Assembly: GCF_020906515.1 (NCBI RefSeq)
Contig: NC_085852.1
Span: 1,736,001-1,800,000, forward strand
Origin: Vanrija pseudolonga
Lineage: Eukaryota > Basidiomycota > Tremellomycetes > Trichosporonales > Trichosporonaceae
Length of the DNA: 64,000 bases
Direction: 5' to 3'
Under the pieces are notes generated by a model that saw nothing but the letters and a program-made list of their open reading frames with translations, was not told where the DNA came from and made no database searches. How positions within the stretch are numbered: the stretch's first letter is position 1; each line of letters begins with the position of its first letter. Below, one piece after another: positions 1 to 10,476 of the stretch. Position numbers and translations under genes: made by a program.

Positions 1-285
1 GCGCCCCACCTCCACCTCCGCCCCGACGTCCGCGGCAAGGTGTTCGTCGCGCAGCTGTACGGCATGCGCGACGACCTGACGGACCGTGTGGCGCAGACGT
101 TTGACTCTGGCGCCATGCCCGTCGCGCTCAAGTACATTGCGTACGGCAAGCTCGACGAGGTGATTCCGTTCCTCGGCCGCAGGGCGATTGAGAACAAGAG
201 CGTCATGAGCGGCGAGGGTGGTGCCGGTGCCGAACGCGCCAGGGTGTCTGCCGAGCTGTGGCGTCGCTTCACCGGCGGCAACTGA
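1..285 (+). CDS. PUT1: Proline dehydrogenase, C-terminal end (5' part lies outside the window)
   Basis: These are the last 94 codons of a mitochondrial proline dehydrogenase, the FAD enzyme that oxidises proline to pyrroline-5-carboxylate in the first step of proline catabolism. The frame is open from base 1 to a TGA at 283-285 with no visible intron. The family C-terminus is recognisable: a KVFVAQLYGMRDDLTD segment, then LKYIAYGKLDEVIPFLGRR, then RRAIENKSVM. The paired arginines of RRxxEN are the substrate-carboxylate binding residues in this family. The FAD-binding barrel strands must lie upstream of the window, so completeness cannot be judged. Confidence 0.88.
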   Translation, partial: APHLHLRPDVRGKVFVAQLYGMRDDLTDRVAQTFDSGAMPVALKYIAYGKLDEVIPFLGRRAIENKSVMSGEGGAGAERARVSAELWRRFTGGN

Positions 286-835
286 GAGAGAGAAGAAGAC
301 AAAGACAGCATCGACATCATTATAACGTAGAGTGCTACACCAAGCGGGCTAAACAAAGTCTCAATCGTCATTATTGTACCATCATTTGCATGTATCCAGG
401 TCTCACGGGCGGGAAGGGAGGGTGCAAAGTGTGCCGTAGTGGTGGTGCCAAGTGGAGCGAGCGTGCCGTGGTGCGTGGTGCGTGGGGTGAGTGGCCCATG
501 GTGGGCAAGTCCGTCCGTCTGTGCCTGTCTCTGGCCCCTTTGGCGTGCGACACGGTGCTAATGACATTTCACGCTCCCTGGGCCCTGGACCGACATCTAA
601 CAAAGAACACTACGTACTGCAAGTACGACGACGACGACTGCACCACCACCTACCACCTCTTATCGACCACAGCGACCACACGACATACTCTTTTTTGCCC
701 ATCGCCCCCGACACAATACACGGGCCCATCACTCCTTGTTCCCATTGTTAGCCGCCCGACCGTTGCACACCGCCCCGGCACAGCCCAACGTCCCTCTCCC
801 TCTTTCGACCGCCCACCACCTCACCGACCATCACG
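286..835. other. Intergenic, proline dehydrogenase to secreted-protein gene
   Basis: This 550-bp gap lies between two genes on the same strand. It should hold the terminator of the first and the promoter of the second. The last 200 bases (about 640-835) become CA- and pyrimidine-rich, as fungal leaders often do. I see no gene or clear regulatory site. Confidence 0.5.
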
Positions 836-1911
836 ATGCTCGGCCACACGCTCGCTCTCCTCACCGTCGCGGCGTCAGCAGCCCTCGCGAGCAGCAGCGG
901 GCCCGCGCCGCTGTCGCCCGCTGCCCTCCTCCTCGCGCGCGATGGCAAAGGGTACGCCGACCCGAACGACGACGGCGGGTCCATGTTTACTGTGCGTGCT
1001 CATGCCGCCGGCTTCGTTCGCTGACACGGCCAGATCGTTAATGGCACATATCCCCCAGGCCTGGGCGAGCCGCTCAACGTTATCATCTCGGCAGACTCGG
1101 ACCCCGAGGTGCTCGTCGACTCGACCTTCAAGGGCGGGTTCCAGAACTACATGCTGTACGTGGTGTCTCTGGCTGGGGAAGGTGCTCGGTCGGCAGACCG
1201 TAGTCGGCTGCCAGCCTGCGGCCGGCCCCGTCCGCTGGCTGCCCGCCCGCGCTCGCGTGCTGACTTTGCAGCGCTGCAGAGCTCTCGACGGAATGCCTGG
1301 GCGGAAACTTTGGCTCGAAGCAGAATGCGAGTCTCGACGCCTCGCACCGCAACGTGACCCAGATCGGTGTCCTGCGCCAGAACTTTGGCGACCCGTACCT
1401 CGGCTCGTGCAAGGAGACGTTTGACGGCGGCCAGCACCTGCGGTACTGGCGCCAGAACTCGACCAACGCGCTCTTCCTCGCCGTGTCTATCGAGATGAGC
1501 CTCGCCAAGCAGCACGACATCGTGCCGAACGGGTACAACCTCGGCCGCGACTACCTCGTGGGCAACTTGACGGGCCACCAGATCGACTCGCGCAACGTGA
1601 CGAATGCGACCGTGTTCACGGGCAACGTGACGTACGGAAACTACTCGTACTCGACCGAGGCGCGGTACGTCTCGGGCCTGCTGAACGCGTCGTCGGACGG
1701 CGTCAACCACTACATTACGGTCGAGGTCGACAACCACCCCGCGATCGACGGCCTTGTCGCGGTCTTGACAGTCAAGATTACGGCGCGCCCGCCCGGTGTC
1801 AAGGCCGCGGCTCCTGGTACCGCGGGTGCTACTCCTGCTGCGAAGCGGACAGCGTCGGTGCTGTTGCTTTCTGGCGTGCTCGCCCTCGGCGCAGGCTGGC
1901 TCCTGTTGTAG
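836..1911 (+). CDS. GPI-anchored secreted glycoprotein of unknown function, conserved fungal type
   Basis: Three exons (836-991, 1034-1155, 1272-1911) give 305 residues. The first intron is 42 nt (GTGCGT...CAG) and the second 116 nt (GTACGT...GCAG); both joins restore frame. The N-terminus is a signal peptide (MLGHTLALLTVAASAALA), the C-terminus is a hydrophobic GPI-type tail (SVLLLSGVLALGAGWLLL), and the middle carries many N-x-S/T sequons, so it should sit at the plasma membrane or wall. The blocks PGLGEPLNVIISADSDPEVL, LRYWRQN and HDIVPNGYNLGRD resemble, from memory, a widespread family of secreted fungal proteins with no known activity. I do not assign a function. The start is the first ATG that gives a signal peptide. 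Confidence 0.75.
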
Positions 1912-2220
1912 TCTGGCTCCCACGCCAGCCGCATCTTTCCCTCACTACACCCATAGACTAGCTTCTGTAGCATAGATACCCGTCGACCGTGATATCTTGT
2001 AATTGTAGAGCTCCGCATGTCATGCATGGCGCGTGGTGTGCGGCGTCGTGTGGCCCTCATAAAATGTTGTTGTTCCACCTGCCACCCATGAACCTGACAC
2101 CAGGCCACGTGGCTCCACCACCAATGTCAGCAACAGAAACCTAACATTGCAACCACCCAAAGCTGACACAAAGAACTCGACCACACTCCAACAACACCCT
2201 CTTGTCCAATCCACACGACG
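1912..2220. other. Intergenic, promoter region of RPB3
   Basis: This 309-bp gap between two + strand genes contains a palindromic CACGTG E-box at 2106-2111, about 110 bp before the RPB3 start, and a TATA-like CATAAAA near 2056. Nothing else stands out. Confidence 0.45.
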
Positions 2221-3710
2221 ATGAACGGCTACGGCGCAGCCAACGGCGCAAACGGGCCCAGCAACGCGGTCGACGCGAGCGTCGCGGCCGTGCCCATCCC
2301 CGCCGGGCCGACCAACCAGCCCAAGGTGCTCGTCCGCGCGCTGCAGAAGGACGAGACGACGTTTCATTTGAGCGGCGTCGACCTCGCGTTTGCCAACAGC
2401 CTGCGGCGGACGATGATGGCGGATGTGCCGACTATCGGTGAGCACGTCGTGAGCGCGGGCTGCCGCCCGCGCGATCGACGCCGGCGAGGCTGGCTCGCAA
2501 GCTATCGAACAGCGACTAACACCGCAGCCATCGACCAGGTGTCCTTCTACCAGAACACGTCGCCCATCCCAGACGAAATGCTCGCCCATCGCCTGGGCAT
2601 GGTCCCGCTCGTGTCGCGCGACGTGATCAAGGGGTTGAGGTATACGAGGGTATGTCGGGGGAGCAGGCGAGGCGAGGCGGAGGATCAGGCGAAGAGGACG
2701 CGGCGCTGACGCGCCGCTACAGGACTGCGACTGCGACGAAGGGTGCTACTACTGCATGGTGACGCTGCGGCTCAAGGTGTCGGCTGCGAACAGGGATTAC
2801 GGGCAGCACATGAGCGTTACGAGTGATATGCTGGAGATTATCCCCAGTCCTAGGACGGTGAGTGTGCCGAGGCCGCGGGCGAAGCCCAAGGCGAGGTGGC
2901 GTTGACGGCGGGCTTGCCCATCGCCGCCCGCTTCGCCAAGCGGTGTCGCGTCTCCCTTCGCCGCCACTCGCAGCGCTGACGCGCGGCTCGTAGCCCGGCT
3001 CCAACCCGTATGGCGGCGACCCCGACATCGGCCCCGAAGAGGACCTGATCATCCGCAACCGGCACCCGGACCTCGGCCAGCCGGTGGGCAAGGGCGATCC
3101 CACCGTGATGCCGGTGCTGCTGGCGCGCATCGGGCGCGGGCAGGAGATCGAGGTGGTCTGCAAGGCGTACAAGGGCATCGCGAAGCACCATGCCAAGTGG
3201 AGTCCGCTGAGCGCCGTCGCGTTCGAGTACGACCCGTACAACAAGCTGCGGCACACGACGTACTGGTTCGAGACGGACGAGCAGGGCGAGTGGCCGCTGA
3301 GCAAGAACGCAGAGTTCGAGGCCCCGCCCGATCCTGCCGCGCCGTTCGACTTCACGGCGGTCCCGAGCACGTTCTACTTCTCGGCCGACGGCGTCGGCGC
3401 GCTGCCCGTCAAGGACGTGTTTGACCAGGCGTGCGACATCATCATCGAGAACCTCGCTGAGATTGTGCTTGCCGTCCAGCGCGAGACGGGCGCGGAAGAG
3501 GACGCGGACGAGGAGGAAGCCGGTGGTGGTATCGTCGAGCCGGGCTACGGCGGCGGACCTAATGGCCAGTATGATGGCTATGGTGGTGGTGGTGGCTATG
3601 ATGGCTACGGTGGGGGCGGAGGTGGCGGTGGCGGTGGAGGGTGGGGACAGCCCCAGCAGCAGCAGCAGGGCGGCCAGCCATCTTGGGCCGCGAGCCCACT
3701 GAGGCGTTAG
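2221..3710 (+). CDS. RPB3: RNA polymerase II third largest subunit
   Basis: Four exons (2221-2437, 2528-2649, 2723-2857, 2994-3710; introns of 90, 73 and 136 nt) give 396 residues. RPB3 is the alpha-like subunit that pairs with RPB11 to nucleate assembly of RNA polymerase II. Seen in the protein: the dimerisation motif FHLSGVDLAFANSLRRTMMA near residues 50-70, and the Zn loop C-x-C-x3-C-x2-C (C115, C117, C121, C124). The second half of the dimerisation domain follows and ends at ENLAEIVLAVQRETG. About 80 residues after this are extra compared with the yeast protein: an acidic patch and a low-complexity Gly/Tyr/Gln tail (GYGGG, GYDGYGGGG, QQQQQ). The tail may be lineage-specific. The gene is convergent with the kinesin gene, with 146 bp between the stops. 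Confidence 0.96.
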
Positions 3711-3856
3711 TGTGTTGGACGGGGGAGACGAGGCGCAGAGGCGCAGAGCTACAGACAGAGGCATGCATCCACATCGCGATATGGGTATGGCTGCTAAGAA
3801 TGGTACACACACGGGGCTCATTACGGGCAATCTACAAGTGACGAGGCGCAGAGGTG

Positions 3857-6800
3857 TTAGTTGCGCACCATGCGGCGCACTTCAGCGCCGCCAAGATTGC
3901 GCTCGGCCGCCGCCTCGATCTCGTCCTCGGTGGCGACGCGCTTGCCCAGGGTCCTGCGTTGTCAGTGGTGAACGCCGCCCGACATTTGCACCACACCTAC
4001 CTCTTCTTCTTGACAGACTTGACGAGCGGCGCAACGTCATCCTCGTCGTCGTCCTCGCCAAGGCGCAGCTGGCGCAGGCTCTCGCCTAACGGCGTCGACG
4101 CGGGCGTAAACTTGGACAGGCGAGGGGCGGCCGACTTGCGAGGAGTGGCCAACTTCTTCGACGGGCTCTGGGTGGCGCGGCGGCGGGCGGGTTGCGGAGA
4201 CGACGGGGCAGAGGACACGGACGAGGCGGCGAATGACGAGTCGCCCATCTCCTCCTCCTCTTCCTCCTCTTCCTCGCTGTCATCCTCGCTGTCCTCCTCG
4301 AGCTCCTCGCTCTCGTCGTCCTCCTCCAGCTCTTCGCTGTCGTCTTCACCCTCCGTGTCATCATCTTCCTCATCGTCCTCCTCCTCGTCGTCGACGTCCT
4401 CGACATCAGACTGCGCCGCAGACGGCACGACCGAGTCGACTTCGCCAACGTGGACGACAGGGTCAACCTCGTCGACATGGACAACCGAGTTGTGGGCAAC
4501 AGACTCGGCCAGGGGGTCTTCGTCCTCGTCAGCAGCCTCAGACATGACGAGTGACTCGTCAATCTCGAGCTCCGACTCGTCGTCAGACTCGCCACGCGGC
4601 GCTTCCATGGCGAAGGGGTCCGAGAGGCGCGTCGTGTCGCCGCTGTCAGAGTCCTGGAAGAGTTAGGTTTCTGCCGGACAGGTATAACTCACAAGGGTCT
4701 CGTCGGCCGAGGCAAAGCTCTGGTCAAACGAGGTGTCGACGTCCGACTGGACGTGGCCCATGGTGCGCTGGAGAATGTCGAGCTTCATGTCTGCCTTCTC
4801 CTCGCCAGAGATCGCCTGGAGCTGGATACGGCGCTGGAACTCGGCCTGCATCCGCTGGATGGTCTCCTGGACCTCGTGTGACACTTCCTCGCGGATCTCG
4901 ACCTCGAGTGTGGCGTTGCGCATCTCGCTCTCGTACAGCTGGGTCTTGAGGTCGGCGAGCTGCTCAAAGAGGTAGTCGACAAGGGCATCCTTCTCATCAT
5001 CGTCCTCCTCTTCCTCGGCGTCTTCCTCGACGACCTCGATCTCCTCCTCGACAAACTCCTCAACCTCGGGCTCGGGCTCGGGCTGGGCAGGGGTGGGCGG
5101 GCGAACGGAGCGGCTGGCAGCCTTGGGAGGCACAGGCGGCGGAGGCATGGTGCTCTGGCGAGCGTATGGCGTCGTCGACGGAGGGCGCATGACAGGAACG
5201 ACAACCTTGATCTTCTGTCCACCGCCAAAGGCATGCTTGACAGCATTGAACTGCGTGCTGATCTGGCGCTTCAACGAGGTGGTCGTCTTGGTCAGGTTCG
5301 CCGTCGTCTGGATCTCTCGAGCCACGGCCGAGAAGCGCATAACGTGCGAGTTCTCGTCAAAGCCCGTGTCGTACGGGTTGACGTGCACGACCATGACCGC
5401 GCGTCCGTCACCGACAAAGAAGTTTTGGAAAATCTCAGTGAGCTTGGAGTGGCGGAATGGCACCACAGCGAGCTTCTTCTTGAGGCCCGGTGGGGCAGGG
5501 GCTGCCACCTTCTGCTGGTTGGCGCGCAGAACCTCGAGACACTGGCCGAGGACCATGAGCGACTTGTTGATGTTACCGGCCTCCTTGAGACGGTCGCCAG
5601 TGTTGTGCGTGTTTCTGGTGCGCTCCGAACCCGCGAGGTCAACAATGGACAGCCTCGAGACCTGGGCCGAGTCCGGGTCCTCGGGAGCACCGTTGTGGAT
5701 ACGGACAACCTTGAGGGTGAAGATGCCGTGGCTGCGGCTCGACTCGCGGTTGGCCATGGTGCCGAACACCTGGCGAGCCCTCTGCCCAGTGCGGAAGACG
5801 GCCAGAGCCTCGTCACGGGTACGGACGCGGATTTCGTGCAGGCCAGCGATGTACTTGCCACTACCCTCGGGGTCGTTCTTGAGAACGAGGGCACGGCGCT
5901 TGAGGACACCGCCGCCGCCGTTGGCCATGGCGGCGAGGCTCATTGACGAACCGATGGCACCGGAGAGCCCATAGTTGCTGAAACGCATGGAGCTAACCGT
6001 ACGGGCCACAGTGGGGCGCGACGACGGGAGAACCGAGTCGAGGAGGTCAAAGATCTGTAAGGTGAGCACATGCGGGTGGCACGCGGGTTATGGCACCCAC
6101 CTTCTCGTTGTAGACCTCGGCGTACGAAACGAAGACAGCGTACGAGAAGTTGCGGTCGACCTTGACACTGTCCTCGATACGGGGCTCGATGCCAGTAACC
6201 ATGTTCGAGAGGTTGTACCCGTCGTCCTCGTCGGTGAGGACGACGTCGGCCAAGCCCTGGCACTTGAGCTGGCAGGTTAGTCCAGCTACAGAAGAGTTGC
6301 CACCCACGTTAACATTGCTCTCGATCCCCTTGATGGAGTTGAACACAACGTCCATGGCGCGCGGCAGGGTCCCGCGGTCCTTTAACCCATTCTCGTCGCC
6401 GCCCTGGATCGTGTAACTGGCCCCGTCAGCGTTACGCAGCCCAACAGGGCGCCGCACTCACGTCTTGCCAGAGTTGCTAACGCCATAGGAGAACATGAGG
6501 CCGTTCTCGCCCCGCAGAAGCTTGTCAACGAGCGGGAGCGTCGTCTCTTGGAAGAACTCGGCCTGCGCCGTCTCGGGCTTGAACACCCTGTCAAAGGAGT
6601 AGACCTGGTTCGGCTTGGGGAGGTGCGGGCGCGCCGGGTCGGGCGGCGCGCGCATCAGCACCTCCTTGTCGCCCTGCGGCTCGAGGTACGGCTGCTGGTG
6701 GGTCGACGGGTCCGTGTCGGCCGGCGGCGGGCGGATACGCAGGAAGGCCTGCAGCGACTCGGTGTACGTGTCTGCTGCGGCGGTGCTAGCGGCGGCGGCA

Positions 6801-7094
6801 GCGGCGGCGGCCTTGGCCTTGGCCTGGGGGGTCAGCTCGGCCACACACATAACCCACCTCGCGATCCTTCTCCTGCTTCTCCTTGAGCTTGTCCGACACC
6901 TTGCGCAGGCCTTCCTTGCCCTTGGAGAGGAACGACGACGGCGTGCGGGTCGGCAAAGCGGTGGCGGGGGACGCTGGGGCGGCGCCCTGCGCGGCACGTA
7001 AGCGCGTCACGCGGGCCGACGCCGTCGTCGTAGTAGCTGCTACGGGAACGCGCGGGCGCGTTGATGGCCTTGAAGTCGCTGCTGGTGGGGCCAT
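3857..7094 (-). CDS. Kinesin-6 family motor protein (KIF20/MKLP type)
   Basis: Seven exons in transcript order (7094-6858, 6823-6462, 6416-6308, 6268-6101, 6054-4693, 4653-4001, 3953-3857) give 995 residues, with introns of only 34-47 nt. The motor domain has a P-loop YGVSNSGKT (about 192-200), close to the GVTNSGKT of KIF20-type kinesins rather than GQTGSGKT. It also has switch I NRESSRSH (about 394-401), switch II DLAGSE (about 431-436) and FRHSKLTEIFQNFF. The extra block before SYAVFVSYAEVYNEK is the loop-6 insertion typical of kinesin-6. A long coiled coil follows, then a very acidic Ser/Glu/Asp stretch and a basic tail with SP/TP sites. Kinesin-6 motors act at the spindle midzone and in cytokinesis. 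The third join removes 39 nt, a multiple of three, so its use cannot be proved from frame. Confidence 0.9.
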
Positions 7095-7194
7095 TGTGGT
7101 GGTGGGTAAGTGGAAAGAGTTGACGTTGAGTGATCTGTCGTTTGGCGACTGTTTTGTTTGTTGTGGGCTGAAGGGGGCGGGTGTAATGTGTGCC

Positions 7195-7209
7195 TGAGTC
7201 ATTACGTAA
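7195..7209. promoter_or_regulatory. Composite bZIP site upstream of the kinesin-6 gene
   Basis: TGAGTCA (7195-7201), a Gcn4/AP-1 consensus, is directly followed by TTACGTAA (7202-7209), a perfect palindrome of the Yap/PAP-1 type. The pair lies about 100 bp before the kinesin ATG at 7094 in the 292-bp gap to the upstream thioesterase gene. The sites are exact; their use is inference. Confidence 0.5.
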
Positions 7210-7386
7210 GGAAGCGGGGCTTGGGCCTTCGTATGGTGGTACAACTTTGAGCTCTTGATGCCAGCACCACCGATACATGTATGCATGCATAATGTCTAAC
7301 AGCTAGGCCAAGAGTTGGTGGTATGGCAGTGTGCCAGTCCCAGTCACGCATGTTCTACTCGCCGCTGGCGGCACGACGACCGCCGC

Positions 7387-8379
7387 CTACTCGGACTTTG
7401 GCCCCACCTTCTCGAGCACCTCACGGATATGGTCGCTCATGACTCCTTTCTTGAGGTTATCAAAGTCGTACATGACGGCGTAGCTGGGGCTTGTCAGCGC
7501 TGCACTCCTCCCCACCCACCTGTCAGCCGTCACAGCCACAGCGTTGTGCTTGACGCTCCACGCCGCATGGGAGAGGGTGAAGCTCCCCTTGGCCTGGTTG
7601 AGCGCGGTGATCTTGGGCGCCCAGATGAGCTGGCCGTCAGTGCTCTCCTACCCAAGCTGCTCACAGAATCAGGATACGTCACGGGCAGGCGGTATCGGAT
7701 AGTCTGCTCCTTGAGGATCCAGCCCATCCCGCGGCCGTACTGCGGCGTCAGCTTGCCCCACGCCACGCCCGCACCATCCAGTTGTCGGCCGTCTCCTGCC
7801 CCAGCTCGGGGGCGAGCGTGAGTGCGAACCGCACGCGCGCGGACTCGAGGTAGCGCACGTACGCGACGTTGTTGGTGTGTCTGGGCGGTGTCAGCGGCCG
7901 GTCGCGGCGCCGAGTCGCCGGACAGGCGAGCGCAGCGAGGTGGGGGCGAGCGATAGCGCTTGGCTGAGATGCTCTGCCTGCGATGGGCTCAAGAACAGCC
8001 ATACGGCTATGGGCTCGAGGCACAAGCCAAGAAGTGGAGGCACGCGGCAGTCACCAAGCCACCGGCCCCACGCAGTACACCCACCCTGCCCCGTCTCCCC
8101 GCCAGCCTCGCCTCGCTGCGCTCGCTCGGCTCGGCACACCCACTGGAACATGTCCGAGTCGCCCCACTGCACAGGCCACTCGATGCGCCCCTCGGCGCGG
8201 TATCCCTCCTTGTCGAACCACGCGTGCGCAGCCTCGCGGTTGGCGTTGTACGACGGGTCGTACTGCACGGGCGGGGGGATCGGGTCGCGGGTGTAGAACG
8301 ACTGGCTCGCGCGGGCGGCAGTAGTGCACAGGGAGCGGGCGCTGCGCGCCGCAGCAGCGGGTCGTAGTGTCGTGAGCAT
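7387..8379 (-). CDS. Mitochondrial hot-dog-fold acyl-CoA thioesterase-like protein
   Basis: Five exons (8379-8144, 7880-7775, 7739-7665, 7629-7520, 7483-7387) give 207 residues; the introns are 263, 35, 35 and 36 nt. The 4HBT signature is clear across the first splice: IEWPVQWGDSDMFQ joins HTNNVAYVRYLESARVRF. The Asp and the HxNN block are the usual catalytic-face residues. GMGWILKEQTIRYRLPVTYPD, the strand expected next, only appears after a 35-nt intron is removed. The first 30 residues are Arg/Ala/Ser-rich without acids (MLTTLRPAAAARSARSLCTT), a typical mitochondrial presequence. The substrate is unknown; the family hydrolyses short- to medium-chain acyl-CoAs. The tail carries AAWSVKHNAVAVTADSYAVM, the last sheet strand. 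Confidence 0.85.
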
Positions 8380-8622
8380 TGTTGTTGTTGTTGTTGTTAT
8401 GAGTGATACTGTACGTGTCGCGATGGTGGTCGACTTATGGGGTCGGTGTGGTGGTGGTGACGGCGGGTCTCCGGCAATGCCGAGAGCCGAGTCCCAAGCC
8501 GAGGCCACCGAGGCTCACCGCGGCCATGTCCTCGGTCTTATCCCACACTGATTATGAGATTCATGTTCCATCTAACACTTTAATCCATACACACAACATT
8601 ATGCACACTACCGCCGTCCTGT

Positions 8623-10476
8623 CTACGCAATCTCGGCCCCAACCTTTGACTCGTGCTCAGACACCTCGGTGTGCTGCTTCTGCAGGGACGACGCATACGA
8701 CAGCGAGTTGAGCGCCCGGTCGGGGTACGGTGGGATGCCGTCGGGCGGGAAGACCTTCTTCTGGCGGAACTGCATGTGCCTGCTCGGGCCGGCGAACAGC
8801 GCGTCCATGCACTCGATCGGAATGCCCTTGGTGTCGGGCACCCAAAAGTAGGTGAAGACGAATGTCGCAAAGCAGCACCCGGCGAAGAAGATGAACAGAC
8901 CCCACTTTAGCTTCAGTTGCAGGTCGAGCGCGGCCATGGTCGACGCAAACGACGCGAGCCACTGGCACATGGCGGCGAATGAGCCAGTGAGGGACCGCAG
9001 GCGGATCGGGAAGATCTCGCTGCTCACGATCCACGGCAGGCCGTTGCCGCCAAAGGACCAGAACATGGAGTACGTCATGATGAAGAAGATGGCCGCGTTG
9101 GCGCCTGCCTTGGACGACTTTGACAGCGGCACACCGTCGGTCGGGTGCGCGATCTTGACAAAGACGCCAAGGTAGATGAGGCACAAGGTGCACGCGGCCG
9201 CCGAGATGAGCCAGGGTTTCCGCCTGCCGGACCTGTCGACAATGAACAGGAAGAAGATGAACGAGCCGACAGCCTTGATCAAACCGTATATGCCCGTGTA
9301 CAGCGCGACATTGCTGATACCGATCGACTTGAAGATGGTCGGCGAGTAGTAGTTGATGACGACCGCACCGCTAAAGTTCTGGAAGAGGAACATGAAGAAG
9401 GTGACTATGATCCTGTGGCGCGTGCTCTTGACGTGGATAATCTCGCCAAACGCGCCACGGAGGTAGCCCATGATGCCGCCCTGCCCCTTGCCCCCTCCGA
9501 GGGTCGCCTCTTCACGCATGACGGACCGGACCATACCGACCTCCTCCTGGATGTACTGGGAGTCTGAGGGGAGCTTGCGGATCCAAGTGAGGATAGCGAG
9601 CGCCTCCTCGTCCCTTCCTTTGCGGAGGAGAAACGCGGGCGACTCTTTGAGGAAGAAGGTGCCGATGCCCAGCAGGCCGCCAGGGATCAGCTGGATGGCC
9701 ATGGGGATCTTCCACGACTTTGTGCTCGTCACGTCCATGTGCGTGTTGATGCCAAAGTTGATCCAGAAACCGACGAGCGCGCCGGCCTGGTACATGATTT
9801 CGAAGAAGCCCGTCAGCTGGCCGCGGATAGCTGGAGGCGACAGCTCGGAGATGAACGTCGGGATCACCGCCGTGAAGCACCCGACAGCGAGGCCGGTGAT
9901 CACACGGCCGGCGTACTGCATCGCCAGGGAATGGTCGGACGCGAACATGAGGATGGCGCCGACGTTGAACACGACCGCGGCGACCTGGAGCGGGAACCGG
10001 CGCCCGAGCGTCTCCATCGCGGGCCACGCGAACAGTGCGCCAAAGAACGCGCCCGACAGGTACACGGACGTGAGGTTGGATATTGTCTGTCGCTTGCGGT
10101 CGGCGCTCATCTGCGTGATGCCGTGTGCGTCCTGGAACGACTTGCGCGCGATGGTTGTCCCGACAAACGCTGTGGCGGTTAGTTAGTTTAGCCCTGGCTG
10201 GGTGGTCCAACTCCGGTCAATTTCCGGGGCCAGCTCCGGGATTGCCATTGAGCCCCGAGACAACAAGTGACGTGACTCGACGTCGTCGCAGCACGACTCA
10301 CCACCATCATAGCCGAATGTCAGAGCGCCGAAGGCTGGGGGCGGCGTGAGCTCATGTTTCAAAGGATACTTCTGTGCCAAACCAAACGTACAGCATACGA
10401 GGGCGAGGGTGTAGATGCGCGCGTTGTAGACGGCCTTTGGGGTGGGGCGGTCCTCTACAATCTGGAACCCGCCCAT
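8623..10476 (-). CDS. MFS sugar/quinate-type transporter, QutD-like
   Basis: Three exons (10476-10383, 10334-10302, 10169-8623; introns of 48 and 132 nt) give 557 residues with about twelve hydrophobic segments, the full MFS length. The N-terminus FQIVEDRPTPKAVYN followed by FGYDGAFVGTTIA closely matches the start of fungal quinate permeases. Sugar-porter signatures include the loop 2-3 segment ETLGRRFP, FVYTYFW-like helix 12 and VPDTKGIPIECMDALF (the family's PETKG motif). It probably imports quinate or a related polyol/sugar by proton symport at the plasma membrane; specificity cannot be read from sequence. The 33-nt middle exon is needed to restore the GYDGAF motif. Confidence 0.85.
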
